A DNA stretch of 45,297 nucleotides from an uncultured Collinsella sp. (GTDB lineage Bacteria; Actinomycetota; Coriobacteriia; Coriobacteriales; Coriobacteriaceae), in NCBI GenBank assembly GCA_900757505.1, contig CAAEOE010000008.1:1-45297 (forward strand), written 5' to 3'. This document shows positions 6,602-15,019 of the stretch, one piece after another (the stretch's first letter is position 1; each line of letters starts with the position of its first letter). Made by a program: the position numbers and the translations under genes. The notes beneath the pieces are model-generated. The model was not told the origin of the DNA and searched no databases. It worked only from the letters and a program-made list of their open reading frames with translations.

Positions 6602-7768
6602 TTACTCGGCGTCAGTCTCCTCGTCCTTCTTCTCGGAAGGCAGCGGGGTAACCTCGATCTCGACGCCCAGAGTCTCAGCAGCGGACTTCATGGACAGGGA
6701 GATACGACGACGGTCGAGGTCGATCTCCATGACCTTGACCTGAACCTTGTCGCCCACGTGGGTGACCTGAGAAGGCTGATCGACGTGCTTGTTGGCCATC
6801 TCGGAGATGTGCACCAGGCCCTCGATGCCCTCGCCCAGATCGACGAAAGCGCCGAACGGGACAAGCTTGGTCACAGTGCCCTCGACGATAGCGCCGACGG
6901 GATACTTCTTGACCAGTGCGCGCCACGGATCCTCGGTGGTCTGCTTGAGACCCAGGGAGATGCGCTCGCGGTTGAGATCGACGTCGAGAACCTCGACCTC
7001 GACCTCCTGGCCGACCTTGACAACCTCGGAAGGATGGTTGACGTGGTTCCAGGAGAGCTCGGAGATGTGGATGAGGCCGTCGATACCGCCGAGGTCGACG
7101 AAGGCGCCGAAGTCGACGATGGAGGAAACGGTGCCCTGGAGACGCATGCCAGACTTGAGCTTGGACAGGATCTCGGAGCGCTCGGCCTTACGGGACTCCT
7201 CGAGCACGACGCGACGGGAGAGGACAACGTTGTTGCGGTTGCGGTCCATCTCGATGACGCGGGCCTCGATGCGGGTGCCCATGTAGGAGGTGAGGTCCTT
7301 GACGCGACGGAGGTCGACGAGGGAAGCGGGCAGGAAGCCACGCAGGCCGATGTCGAGGATCAGGCCGCCCTTGACAACCTCGATAACCTCGCCCTCGACG
7401 TTCTCGCCGGAGTTGAACTTCTCCTCGATGCGGTTCCAAGCACGCTCGTACTCGGCACGCTTCTTGGACAGGACCAGACGACCGTCCTTGTCCTCCTTCT
7501 GGAGAACCAGAGCCTCGATGGGATCACCGAGTGCAACGATGTCTGCAGGGTTAGCGTCCTTGCGGATGGACAGCTCGCGGACCGGGATAACGCCCTCGGA
7601 CTTGAATCCGATGTCAACGAGCACCTCGTCATGCTCGATCTTAACGACAGTGCCGTTAACGAGATCGCCCTCATCAAAGTCGGTAATCGTACCGTCGATG
7701 AGGTTGTTCATCTCCTCCTCGTTGACATCGTCAAGAGAGAAAATGGACGAGTTCTGAATCTCACTCAA
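6602..7768 (-). CDS. rpsA: 30S ribosomal protein S1 (four S1 domains)
   Basis: This 388-residue protein has four S1 RNA-binding OB-folds, roughly at residues 33-103, 118-185, 205-273 and 290-358. Domains 3 and 4 show the best signatures (VSSIVDFGAFVDLGGIDGL and VTKLVPFGAFVDLGEGIEGL, each followed by a LIHISEL/LVHISEM-type motif). It ends in an acidic tail. S1 binds mRNA on the small subunit and aids initiation. E. coli S1 has six domains, while four is common in Actinobacteria and Firmicutes. The start is TTG with AAAGGGG 7 nt upstream and no nearby in-frame ATG fits as well. Its 5' region is a 315-nt gap before the divergent HAD gene. The gene is followed by its own terminator. Confidence 0.92.
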   Translation of the reverse strand: MSEIQNSSIFSLDDVNEEEMNNLIDGTITDFDEGDLVNGTVVKIEHDEVLVDIGFKSEGVIPVRELSIRKDANPADIVALGDPIEALVLQKEDKDGRLVLSKKRAEYERAWNRIEEKFNSGENVEGEVIEVVKGGLILDIGLRGFLPASLVDLRRVKDLTSYMGTRIEARVIEMDRNRNNVVLSRRVVLEESRKAERSEILSKLKSGMRLQGTVSSIVDFGAFVDLGGIDGLIHISELSWNHVNHPSEVVKVGQEVEVEVLDVDLNRERISLGLKQTTEDPWRALVKKYPVGAIVEGTVTKLVPFGAFVDLGEGIEGLVHISEMANKHVDQPSQVTHVGDKVQVKVMEIDLDRRRISLSMKSAAETLGVEIEVTPLPSEKKDEETDAE

Positions 7769-8083
7769 AGGTGGACCCCTTTCGAACTACGGGGCCCCGA
7801 TTGCTAGGACCTACAGAAGGGTGCGACAAGCACACAACGTTTAGGAACACTCGGGAGCCGACAGATACTAATGTGACGCTTATGCAATCACGTTCGTATA
7901 GGTTACGGGGAAATGAGTTCGATTTCAAGCGTGAACTGCCATTTTTTACTCGTATGGAGACTTTTTCGCAATCTTGTGAACGACTGTCTCCACAAGCTGA
8001 CGATAAGCAGTTGGGCATACGGCTTTGGAGTAAAGTATCCCAAGCCAACGATTCTGGAACGATTTTTCGAGAAAGGTGCCCGC
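7769..8083. other. Divergent regulatory gap between rpsA and the HAD gene
   Basis: This 315-nt stretch between divergent starts contains the rpsA ribosome binding site and a G/C-rich imperfect hairpin near 7776-7800 in the rpsA leader. The middle third (about 7880-7990) is AT-richer and probably holds both promoters. Several TATxxT-like boxes are present on both strands but none has a convincing -35 partner. No gene or known riboswitch is recognised. Confidence 0.4.
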
Positions 8084-8842
8084 GTGCTCAAAGCAGTCGT
8101 TTTCGATATGGACGAAACGCTTCTTAGCATCAACCTCAACGCGTTCATCCTTCGATATTTTAAGGATGTCTCTTCGATGCTCGCGGATATCGGGCGCCGC
8201 AGCCGCGGTGGCACGATGGCACGCCTCGGCACCATCCTGGTCGACCTCAACGCCAATCGCCGCAGCAGCACGGACAATCGCACCAATCTTGAGTTTTACC
8301 AAGAAGAGGTCGAGCGCCGATGCGGCATTTGCCTCTCGGACCCACTTATCTACGAGGCGTTTACCTACTACGACCGCGAAGTTCTTCCGTACAAGAATGA
8401 CGAACTCATCAACGCCCATGCCATGCCGGGCGCACACGCCGCGCTTCAGACCGTACAGGACGCAGGGCTGCGCTGCGCGCTCTTTACCAACCCCAGCTTT
8501 CCGCAGGGGGCCATCGAGTGCCGCATGGGTTGGGGCGACCTGGCCGACGCCCCCTTTGAGCTCGTCACGCACATGGGAAACGCCACCCGCTGCAAGCCTG
8601 ATGCCACCTACTATCTAGAGCAGCTTCAGGTGATGGGACTCGAACCGCACGAGGTCCTTATGGTGGGCAACGATCCCAAACGCGACTTCCCTAGTCCCGC
8701 CTGCGGCATTCAGACTGCCTATGTAGGCCAGGGCAAGCCCAACCGAGTCACCTGGCGCGGAACCATGGAAGGCTTCGCCCGCGACTTTAACGCCGTAGTA
8801 GAAGCCTTCTACGAACACCAAGTAGCCGACGAACTGTCCTAG
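8084..8842 (+). CDS. HAD-superfamily hydrolase (subfamily IA-like)
   Basis: This is a 252-residue protein starting at GTG with GAAAGG upstream. HAD motif I is VVFDMDETLL (nucleophile D8, acid D10). Motif II is seen at ALFTNPSF, the motif III lysine at CKPDATYYLEQL, and motif IV at MVGNDPKRDF. It has a helical C1 cap between motifs I and II, as in phosphoglycolate phosphatase-like enzymes. The likely reaction is hydrolysis of a small phosphate ester; the substrate cannot be assigned. The frame is open 57 codons further upstream, but that part lacks a binding site and precedes the DxD motif by too much. Its stop overlaps that of cyuA by 4 nt. Confidence 0.85.
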   Translation: MLKAVVFDMDETLLSINLNAFILRYFKDVSSMLADIGRRSRGGTMARLGTILVDLNANRRSSTDNRTNLEFYQEEVERRCGICLSDPLIYEAFTYYDREVLPYKNDELINAHAMPGAHAALQTVQDAGLRCALFTNPSFPQGAIECRMGWGDLADAPFELVTHMGNATRCKPDATYYLEQLQVMGLEPHEVLMVGNDPKRDFPSPACGIQTAYVGQGKPNRVTWRGTMEGFARDFNAVVEAFYEHQVADELS

Positions 8843-10158
8843 CACACTTGGGTTTTGCCGATCATGATGTTGAGGATCTCGACGTCGGTGTCCTTCATAC
8901 CCACGCGGCCTACGTAGCCCATGCTAGCGATTGTCTGCTCAACGGTATCTTGGATCAGACCCTCGCCGGCACGGAAGCCGCGGCCCTGCATGGCCATATC
9001 ATGGCCCAGAATCGCCGCATCGACGGCAGCCGAGATCTTGGCGGCACAGCTCGCCTTGGCGCCGTCGCACACGATGCCGCCCACGTTGCCAAGCGTATTC
9101 GAGACCGTCGCGCCAATCTGCTCGCGCGTGCCACCGCACAGCCAGGTAATCGCGGCGCCGGCGCCGCACGCGGCGCAAATAGCACCGCAAAACGCCGAGA
9201 GCGCACCAATATAGCTCTTGATATGCACGGCGATAAGATCGGACAGCATTACGGCGCGCACCAGGCGCTCGTGGTCGCAACGCAGGTACTCGGCATACTC
9301 CATGACGGGCAATGCGCAGGTAATGCCTTGATTGCCCGAGCCGCACACAATGGCGACCGGCAGCGCGCAACCGTTCATGCGGGCGTCGGACCCGGCGGCC
9401 GCACGGGCACGGGCACGGCAGGCGACGTCATCGGCACGAGCACCCAGCAGCGTACGACCCACCTCGGCGCCCCAAGCGTGCGCAAGGCCCTCAGCACTGA
9501 TCGCGCCATTCAGCTCAATCTGACGCTCAACGGCAGCACGGGCGTCCTCAATGTCACCGTCCTCGATAAAGTCGATGATGGACTCGATGCTCATAGGGGT
9601 ATCGGCGTTATCTGCCGCACGCTCGGCCACCACGCGCTCGGCGCAGGCGGCGCACTCCCCCGCCGACTTGCCGCATACCGGAATACCATCGAGCGTATGG
9701 CACGTGACATTAGTGTGGTGGTCGGTAATCTCGACGACCGCGGTATGGCCCCCGGCCGTCGCTGTCACCTTGATGTAGAGGTTGGGCACACCCTCGACAA
9801 GCGACACATCGCAGTAGCCGGCGTCGGCGAGAAGCTCGGCCACGCGCGCACGGTCTTTATCGTCAACGCTCTCGAGCACCTCGAGCGCGCTCTTGGCGTC
9901 GCCGCCCACAGCGCCCAACACGGCCGCGGCTTCAATACCGTGCATACCGCCCGAGTTGGGCACGGTCACGCTCTTAACGTTCTTGATGATATTGCCCGAG
10001 CAGGCAACGTCCATATGATCGGGTTCGCAACCGAGCGTCTGGCTCGCCAACGCCGCTGCATAGGCAACAGCAATGGGCTCGGTGCAGCCGAGCGCACAGA
10101 CAAGCTCGCGGTTCAAAACATCGCAAAACGCGGCATCACGGATGGAATCGGTAGGCAT
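8839..10158 (-). CDS. cyuA: L-cysteine desulfidase (CyuA/YhaM, UPF0597 family)
   Basis: This 439-residue protein is full length for the CyuA/CdsB family (about 400-440). Conserved segments are ELVCALGCTEPIAVAY near residue 18, CSGNIIKNVKSVTVPN near 53, CGSGNQGITCALPV and SAFCGAICAACGAGAA, which supply the cysteines for a [4Fe-4S] cluster. The family breaks L-cysteine into pyruvate, ammonia and sulfide in anaerobes and is related to Fe-S serine dehydratases. Substrate choice between cysteine and serine is inferred from the family. The start has AGGAGA 6 nt upstream. It is divergent from rpiB, and its stop codon overlaps that of the convergent HAD gene. Confidence 0.88.
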   Translation of the reverse strand: MPTDSIRDAAFCDVLNRELVCALGCTEPIAVAYAAALASQTLGCEPDHMDVACSGNIIKNVKSVTVPNSGGMHGIEAAAVLGAVGGDAKSALEVLESVDDKDRARVAELLADAGYCDVSLVEGVPNLYIKVTATAGGHTAVVEITDHHTNVTCHTLDGIPVCGKSAGECAACAERVVAERAADNADTPMSIESIIDFIEDGDIEDARAAVERQIELNGAISAEGLAHAWGAEVGRTLLGARADDVACRARARAAAGSDARMNGCALPVAIVCGSGNQGITCALPVMEYAEYLRCDHERLVRAVMLSDLIAVHIKSYIGALSAFCGAICAACGAGAAITWLCGGTREQIGATVSNTLGNVGGIVCDGAKASCAAKISAAVDAAILGHDMAMQGRGFRAGEGLIQDTVEQTIASMGYVGRVGMKDTDVEILNIMIGKTQVC

Positions 10159-10429
10159 AGGTATCTCCTGCTTGCATAACGGGCTGGGCTCTCAAAAAAG
10201 TTAGCTCCTTTATTTGATAACAATGCATCAAAAACCGCAACCATGGTTCCGGCGGACGGCGCTCAAGCACAAACTGACAGCATTCATTCATGAGAAGCCG
10301 GTCTTGTTGCATGCTAAAGCGTTTGACCAAAAAACGCCCGAGCGTTTACGCAAAAGTCGCGCTATCATGCAGTCGAACGCGGTAAACACCTTTAGCATTT
10401 GCGCCGCACAGACCAGAGAGGAACCATCC

Positions 10430-10897
10430 ATGAAGATCGGTATCGGTAACGACCACGCCGCCGTCGAGCTCAAGAACATCATCTCCGAGCACCTGAAGGA
10501 GCGCGGCTGCGAGGTCGTGAACTTTGGCACCGACACCTCCGAGAGCTTTGACTACCCCATCGCCGGCTACAAGGTGGGTAAGGCCGTTGCCAACGGCGAC
10601 GTCGACCTGGGAATCCTCATCTGTGGCACCGGTGTCGGGATTAGCCTGGCTGCCAACAAGGTCGAGGGCGTACGCGCCGTCGTGTGCTCCGAGCCCTTCA
10701 GCGCCAAGCTCTCCCGCATGCACAACAATACCAACGTGCTCGCTTTTGGCGCCCGCGTCGTGGGCTCCGAGCTCGCCAAGATGATCGTCGACGAGTGGCT
10801 CGACGCCGAGTTTGAGGGTGGTCGTCACGAGCGTCGCGTTAACCTCCTCAACGAGATCGATCACACGCGCGCCCTTAAGATCGTCGAGGAAGCCTAA
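10430..10897 (+). CDS. rpiB: Ribose-5-phosphate isomerase B
   Basis: This 155-residue protein opens MKIGIGNDHAAVELK, with the DHA motif that contacts the phosphate. The catalytic cysteine is C65 in ILICGTGVGIS, H98 lies in MHNNTNVLAFG, and the C-terminal helix carries HERRVNLLNEID. It interconverts ribose 5-phosphate and ribulose 5-phosphate in the non-oxidative pentose phosphate pathway; RpiB members can also act on allose or galactose phosphates. GAGAGGAA lies 6-7 nt before the start. The open frame runs 72 codons upstream but through the promoter region. A strong hairpin follows. Confidence 0.92.
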   Translation: MKIGIGNDHAAVELKNIISEHLKERGCEVVNFGTDTSESFDYPIAGYKVGKAVANGDVDLGILICGTGVGISLAANKVEGVRAVVCSEPFSAKLSRMHNNTNVLAFGARVVGSELAKMIVDEWLDAEFEGGRHERRVNLLNEIDHTRALKIVEEA

Positions 10898-10921
10898 ACT
10901 ATTCAGTGCCACAAGCTAACA

Positions 10922-10962
10922 GCAGGGGCCCGCTCGGAACACATGTCCGAGCGGGCCCCTGC
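10922..10962 (+). terminator. Hairpin after rpiB
   Basis: A perfect 17-bp stem (10922-10938 with 10946-10962; begins GCAGGGGCCCGCTCGGA) with a 7-nt loop, 24 nt after the rpiB stop. The T-run after it is weak (ATAGATTTT). Confidence 0.7.
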
Positions 10963-10980
10963 ATAGATTTTGGAATAAAA

Positions 10981-11010
10981 GGGCGCCGCGGATGGAGTTC
11001 CGCGGCGCCC
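10981..11010 (-). terminator. Terminator of ndk
   Basis: A perfect 12-bp stem (GGGCGCCGCGGA at 10981-10992 with 10999-11010) is followed on the minus strand by TTTTATTCC. Confidence 0.85.
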
Positions 11011-11048
11011 AAGCCACACGCTAACAGCTTTAAGGAGTCAAAGCTGGT

Positions 11049-11453
11049 TTAGCCAAAGAAGCGCTTGATCTCAATCTCGGCGTTCTCCGGGCAGTCGGAG
11101 CCGTGGATCACGTTGGCGTTGACATCGACGGCAAAGTCGCCGCGGATGGTACCAGGAGCAGCCTCAAGCGGGTTGGTAGCGCCCATGAGGGTGCGCATCT
11201 TAGCAACAGCGGAGAGACCGGAAACGACCATCTTGACGACCGGACCGCTCGTCATAAAGTCGCAGAGACCGCCAAAGAAGGGCTTGTCGGCCAGATGGGC
11301 GTAGTGCTCCTCGACGGTAGCGCGCTCGAGCGTGGTCATCTCCATGCGCTCGATGACAAGACCGCTGCGCTCAATGCGAGCAACAATCTCGCCGATTTTG
11401 CGATCGCGCACCGCGTCGGGCTTAATCATGATGAAGGTCTTCTCGATAGCCAT
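11049..11453 (-). CDS. ndk: Nucleoside diphosphate kinase
   Basis: This 134-residue enzyme has the family length and all key motifs: TFIMIKPDAVRDRKIGEI at the N-terminus, MRTLMGATNPLEAAPGTIRG in the nucleotide-binding part, and the phospho-histidine H117 in NVIHGSDCPENAEIEI. It transfers the gamma phosphate of ATP to other nucleoside diphosphates. The start ATG has GAAAGG about 9 nt upstream. A TACGAT box (minus strand, at 11518-11523) with GTTAAA-type sequence 17 nt further up may be its promoter. It is monocistronic, with its own terminator. Confidence 0.95.
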   Translation of the reverse strand: MAIEKTFIMIKPDAVRDRKIGEIVARIERSGLVIERMEMTTLERATVEEHYAHLADKPFFGGLCDFMTSGPVVKMVVSGLSAVAKMRTLMGATNPLEAAPGTIRGDFAVDVNANVIHGSDCPENAEIEIKRFFG

Positions 11454-11759
11454 AAAAGTAGCCTTTCAAGTAGGTTCGCGCGTGCCCAAGTCCCATTCCG
11501 GCACCCGCCTGGACTGCATCGTAACAGAGTTTTAGCTGCAGTTAAACAAAAAGCTGTTTATTGAAACGCTGCAATTTATTAAAGCGCTCCATATGTGTCA
11601 CTTCTGTTTCGAAGCCCGATTAGAGTACCATCCGACCGCCCATCAACCGCATCGAACAGAGCAGGCGGTCGGTTGCCGCCCGCGAACGTAACCCCTTCAC
11701 AACCTGCCCAAAGGTCCTACAGAAGTTCTCGACAAGCCCCTCCCCCATAGCAACAAAAT
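11454..11759. other. Intergenic gap between argH terminator and ndk
   Basis: No gene is seen. Read on the minus strand, it carries the likely ndk promoter (TTTAAC-N17-TACGAT, 11518-11546). Further up it has a 9-bp inverted repeat CCGACCGCC/GGCGGTCGG (11632-11640 with 11664-11672), whose right arm could instead pair with CCGCC at 11676-11680. The part from 11530 to 11630 is AT-rich for this window. Confidence 0.4.
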
Positions 11760-11787
11760 ACGGGCGTCCGCATCAGCAGACACCCGT
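11760..11787 (-). terminator. Terminator of argH
   Basis: A 9-bp stem (ACGGGCGTC with GACACCCGT, one G-T pair) with a 10-nt loop is followed on the minus strand by ATTTTG, 53 nt past the argH stop. Confidence 0.7.
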
Positions 11788-11839
11788 AAAAGCAAAAACG
11801 ATTTATCGATAAATGGCCAAAGCCGCTTCAGCCAAATCC

Positions 11840-13270
11840 CTACTTTACCCCGTGGCCCATCTCGACGACCTTAGTCAGCGATCCAAACACGCCCTCGTCG
11901 GCCACGAGCTGCGCCTCGGCACGCTGCAGCTGCACGGCAACGGCGGCAGGGGCGGTGCCGCCCTCGGTCGTGCGCGCGGCGACAATCGACGGGATGTCGA
12001 GCGCCTCGGTAATGTCGTGCTCAAAGAGCGGGCTTGCCTCCTGGAACACCTCAAACGGCAGGTCCTCAAGATTGCAGCCGCGCTTCTCACACATCAGTAC
12101 CAGATGCCCCACCACAGCATGTGCCTCGCGGAACGGCAGACCACGCTTAGCCAGGTAATCGGCAACATCGGTGGCGGCAAGGTGACCCACGCCGCACTCG
12201 CGCGCCATGGCATCCTCGTTGACGGTCCAAGTCGAAATCATGCCGGCCATAACCGACAGGCACTGCATGAGCGTATGGGCGGTATCGAGCGCGCCCTCCT
12301 TGTCCTCCTGCAAGTCCTTGTTATAAGCAAGCGGCAGGCCCTTCATGGTCACGAGCAGCTGCACCAGGTTGCCATACACACGGCCGCTCTTGCCGCGAAT
12401 AAGCTCGGCAAAGTCGGGATTCTTCTTCTGCGGCATGATGGACGAGCCGGTGGAGTACGAGTCGGAAAGCGTGATAAAGCCAAATTCGGAGCTCGACCAC
12501 AGCACGATCTCCTCGGAAAGACGCGACAGGTGCATCGCCATGACGGATCCGGCGTAATGCAGATCGAGCAGGAAATCACGGTCGGAAACCGCATCGAGCG
12601 AGTTGGGAATCACGCCCGCAAAGCCAAGTTCAGCAGCCGTCATCTGGCGATCGAGCGGATAGCTCGTACCGGCAAGCGCGGCAGCACCCAGCGGGCAGTT
12701 GTCGGCGGCATCAAAGGCGGCCTTCAGGCGCGTAAAGTCGCGCGCGAACATCCAGGAATACGCCAGCAGATGATGCGAGAGCAGCACGGGCTGAGCGTGC
12801 TGCATATGCGTGTAGCCCGGCAGAATCACCTTGTCGTACTTCTTGGCCGCATCCACCAGCACATGGCGCAGCTCAAGATTGGCCTCCATGAGCTCCTTGG
12901 CCAGCGCCTTGATGCCCAGGCGCGTATCGGTCGCCACCTGGTCGTTGCGCGAACGCCCAGTATGCAAGCGCTTGCCAGCCTCGCCGATGCGACGCGTCAG
13001 CTCGCTCTCGATGGACATATGAATGTCCTCATCGTTGATATCGAAGGTGAAGTTGCCGGCATCGATATCCTGTTCGATTCCGGTCAGGCCCTTGGCAATC
13101 GCCTGCTCGTCCTCGGCACTGATGATGCCCTGGGCGGCCAACATCTTGGCATGCGCCTTAGAGCCGGCGATATCCTGCTTATAGAGATGTTTGTCGACCG
13201 GCAGCGACGCGCCAAACTCCTGCGTGACCTCGGCCACGCCCGCCTCAAAACGACCGCCCCAAAGAGCCAT
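11840..13270 (-). CDS. argH: Argininosuccinate lyase
   Basis: This 476-residue protein matches the ArgH family length. It opens MALWGGRFEAG (family start MxLWGGRF). It has the fumarase/aspartase superfamily signature GSSIMPQKKNPD on the flexible catalytic loop, and further conserved pieces HMSIESELTRRIGEAGKRLHTGRSRNDQ (shown in part here) and GYTHMQHAQPV. It splits argininosuccinate into arginine and fumarate, the last step of arginine synthesis. GAAAGGAG lies 7-8 nt before the chosen ATG; an in-frame ATG 25 codons upstream lacks this. It is the third minus-strand gene after argG and a 56-codon ORF, with a terminator behind it. Confidence 0.96.
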   Translation of the reverse strand: MALWGGRFEAGVAEVTQEFGASLPVDKHLYKQDIAGSKAHAKMLAAQGIISAEDEQAIAKGLTGIEQDIDAGNFTFDINDEDIHMSIESELTRRIGEAGKRLHTGRSRNDQVATDTRLGIKALAKELMEANLELRHVLVDAAKKYDKVILPGYTHMQHAQPVLLSHHLLAYSWMFARDFTRLKAAFDAADNCPLGAAALAGTSYPLDRQMTAAELGFAGVIPNSLDAVSDRDFLLDLHYAGSVMAMHLSRLSEEIVLWSSSEFGFITLSDSYSTGSSIMPQKKNPDFAELIRGKSGRVYGNLVQLLVTMKGLPLAYNKDLQEDKEGALDTAHTLMQCLSVMAGMISTWTVNEDAMARECGVGHLAATDVADYLAKRGLPFREAHAVVGHLVLMCEKRGCNLEDLPFEVFQEASPLFEHDITEALDIPSIVAARTTEGGTAPAAVAVQLQRAEAQLVADEGVFGSLTKVVEMGHGVK

Positions 13271-13388
13271 GGAACCGTCTCCTTTCTCCAAATACCAAAA
13301 CAAGCGTCCAAAGCAATGTGCCCTGTCGCTAAAGCGATTTATCAACCGCTAGTTTTACACACTCCCTGCCGCGCGCGGGGCCATGTGG

Positions 13389-13559
13389 CTAATTTGCAAA
13401 GAAGTGACGCGCCATGCACTTGGCGCCCAACGTCTCCCTCCGGATGTTGCCCTGCGAACCATCGATCCAGGCCTTCAGGCTCATAGGGACGTCCTCGACC
13501 CTTGCAGCATCGAACTCGGGCGCGAGGGCAAGCAAAGCATGCGCGATAGCATTGAACAT
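13389..13559 (-). CDS. Small protein of unknown function (56 aa) between argG and argH
   Basis: This ORF codes for a 56-residue protein starting MFNAIAHALLALAPEFDAA and ending CMARHFFAN. GAGGAG lies 8 nt before the ATG, an ideal spacing, and codons mostly end in C or G as in neighbouring genes. I do not recognise the family. The first 20 residues could form an amphipathic or weakly hydrophobic helix; the rest is mixed and soluble-looking. It is transcribed in the same direction as argG (upstream) and argH (118 nt downstream), with a hairpin between argG and it. Its setting suggests either an arginine-linked small protein or an unrelated leader ORF. Confidence 0.55.
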   Translation of the reverse strand: MFNAIAHALLALAPEFDAARVEDVPMSLKAWIDGSQGNIRRETLGAKCMARHFFAN

Positions 13560-13609
13560 AATGGATACTCCTCATATATATAGGCGCAGAGCCGCCAAAT
13601 TGATAGAAG

Positions 13610-13639
13610 GAGCCCCGCCGGACAACCCCGGCGGGGCTC
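13610..13639 (-). terminator. Hairpin after argG
   Basis: A perfect 12-bp stem (GAGCCCCGCCGG at 13610-13621 with 13628-13639), 6-nt loop, about 150 nt after the argG stop. Only CTTCTAT follows on the minus strand, so termination may be partial and allow read-through into the small ORF and argH. Confidence 0.55.
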
Positions 13640-13792
13640 GGACTCAGCCGCAGACGCGGCATCATATATGCGGGCGGAACGTAGGGGCCACCGATGTTAA
13701 GAAGTGTCAGCAAGCATAACGAAAGGTAGGGACCCCGTGCGCCCGTTATGTATCACGCGGATGGGCCGCGCGGATACCAAGGGAAGGAGGCG

Positions 13793-15019
13793 CTAGGCCT
13801 GGGCGGCAGCAGAGCTGGGGCCCTGGACCTTTGCCCACGTCTTGAGCGACAGCGTATCGATCTCGATAAAACCGGCGCTGGCCTTCTCGTCAAACGTGGT
13901 GTCGCGGTCGTAGGTAGCCAGACCGTAGTCGTAGAGGCTGAAGGGGCTCTTGCGGCCGACGACATGGCAGTTGCCCTTAAAGAACTTCAGACGGACAGTG
14001 CCGGTCACGAACTTTTGCGTGTCGGCCATAAAGGCATCGAGCGCGTTTTTGAGCGGGCTGTACCACTGGCCGTTGTACACGGCGGTGGCCCAATCCTGCT
14101 CGAGCTTGATCTTGGTCTTGAGCAGGTCGCCCTCGACGCAGATGTCCTCGAGCGCCTTGTGGGCGGTGATGAGCGTCAGGGCGCCGGGAACCTCGTAGCA
14201 CTCGCGGCTCTTAAGGCCCACCAGGCGATCCTCGACCAGATCGAGACGGCCAAAGCCATTGTCGCCGGAGATCTTGTTGAGGGCGATGACGATCTCAGAG
14301 AGCTTCATCTTCTTGCCGTCGACGGCGACGGGCTTGCCGGCCTCAAACTCAATCTCGGTGTAGGTCGGGGTGTCCGGGGTGTCCTCGGGATTCTTGGTCA
14401 TAACCCAAGCGTCGTCGAGCGGCTCATTCCAGGGATCCTCCAGGTGACCGCACTCAATGGCACGACCCCACAGGTTGTCGTCGATGGAGTAGGGGTTGTC
14501 GTTGGCACCCTCGGGAACCGGCACGTTGTGGGCGTGGGCATAGGCGACCTCGTCGGGGCGACACTTCAGGTCCCACTCGCGAACCGGGGCGATAACCTTG
14601 AGCTCGGGGTCGAGGGCCTTGACGGCGGCCTCAAAACGGACCTGGTCGTTACCCTTGCCGGTGCAGCCGTGGGCGACGTAGGTCGCGCCAAACTCGTGGG
14701 CGACCTCAACAAGCTTCTTGGCAAGCAGCGGGCGAGACAGGGCGGAGAGCAGCGGATACTTGTTCTCGTACATGGAGTTTGCTGCAATGGCTTTGGTCAG
14801 GAACTCATCGGAGAACTCGTCGCGCAGGTCGAGCACCTGGCAATCGAGAACGCCCAGGTCAAGCGCCTTCTGCTTCTTGGCATCCAGTCCGGTCTCTTCC
14901 TGGCCCACGTTGCCGCAGACACAAATGACATCGAGATTCTTCTCGTCCTGGAGCCACTTGACACATACGGATGTATCAAGACCACCGGAATATGCGAGAA
15001 CGACTTTTTCCTTGCTCAT
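13793..15019 (-). CDS. argG: Argininosuccinate synthase
   Basis: This 408-residue protein is of normal length for ArgG (about 400). The N-terminal ATP pyrophosphatase P-loop is VVLAYSGGLDTSVCVKWL. Further family segments are YVAHGCTGKGNDQVRFE, which binds ATP and citrulline, and DNLWGRAIECGHLEDPWNEP (shown to 20 residues). It couples citrulline and aspartate with ATP to argininosuccinate. GAAAGGAAAC lies about 7 nt before the chosen ATG; the in-frame codon 17 positions earlier lacks a site. It heads the arg unit, with a 550-nt gap ahead of it to the divergent HAD gene. No clear ARG box could be assigned there. Confidence 0.96.
   Translation of the reverse strand: MSKEKVVLAYSGGLDTSVCVKWLQDEKNLDVICVCGNVGQEETGLDAKKQKALDLGVLDCQVLDLRDEFSDEFLTKAIAANSMYENKYPLLSALSRPLLAKKLVEVAHEFGATYVAHGCTGKGNDQVRFEAAVKALDPELKVIAPVREWDLKCRPDEVAYAHAHNVPVPEGANDNPYSIDDNLWGRAIECGHLEDPWNEPLDDAWVMTKNPEDTPDTPTYTEIEFEAGKPVAVDGKKMKLSEIVIALNKISGDNGFGRLDLVEDRLVGLKSRECYEVPGALTLITAHKALEDICVEGDLLKTKIKLEQDWATAVYNGQWYSPLKNALDAFMADTQKFVTGTVRLKFFKGNCHVVGRKSPFSLYDYGLATYDRDTTFDEKASAGFIEIDTLSLKTWAKVQGPSSAAAQA

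Noticed and set aside
6503..7807. A 434-codon Asp/Leu-rich plus-strand frame opposite rpsA
   Set aside because: Antisense shadow; the repeat-like Asp-Leu-Asp pattern is only the complement of S1 domain codons.
10136..10330. A 64-codon minus-strand frame ahead of cyuA
   Set aside because: No ribosome site; it overlaps the cyuA start and the promoter region.
10336..10351. Short AAACGC/GCGTTT hairpin before rpiB as regulatory element
   Set aside because: Six base pairs with a four-base loop is not distinguishable from chance here.
11813..13486. A 557-codon plus-strand frame opposite argH
   Set aside because: Antisense shadow; argH has every family motif and a ribosome site, this frame has none.
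13342..13713. A 123-codon minus-strand frame across the argG-argH gap
   Set aside because: It is in a different frame from the 56-codon ORF, lacks a ribosome site, and runs through the hairpin at 13610-13639.
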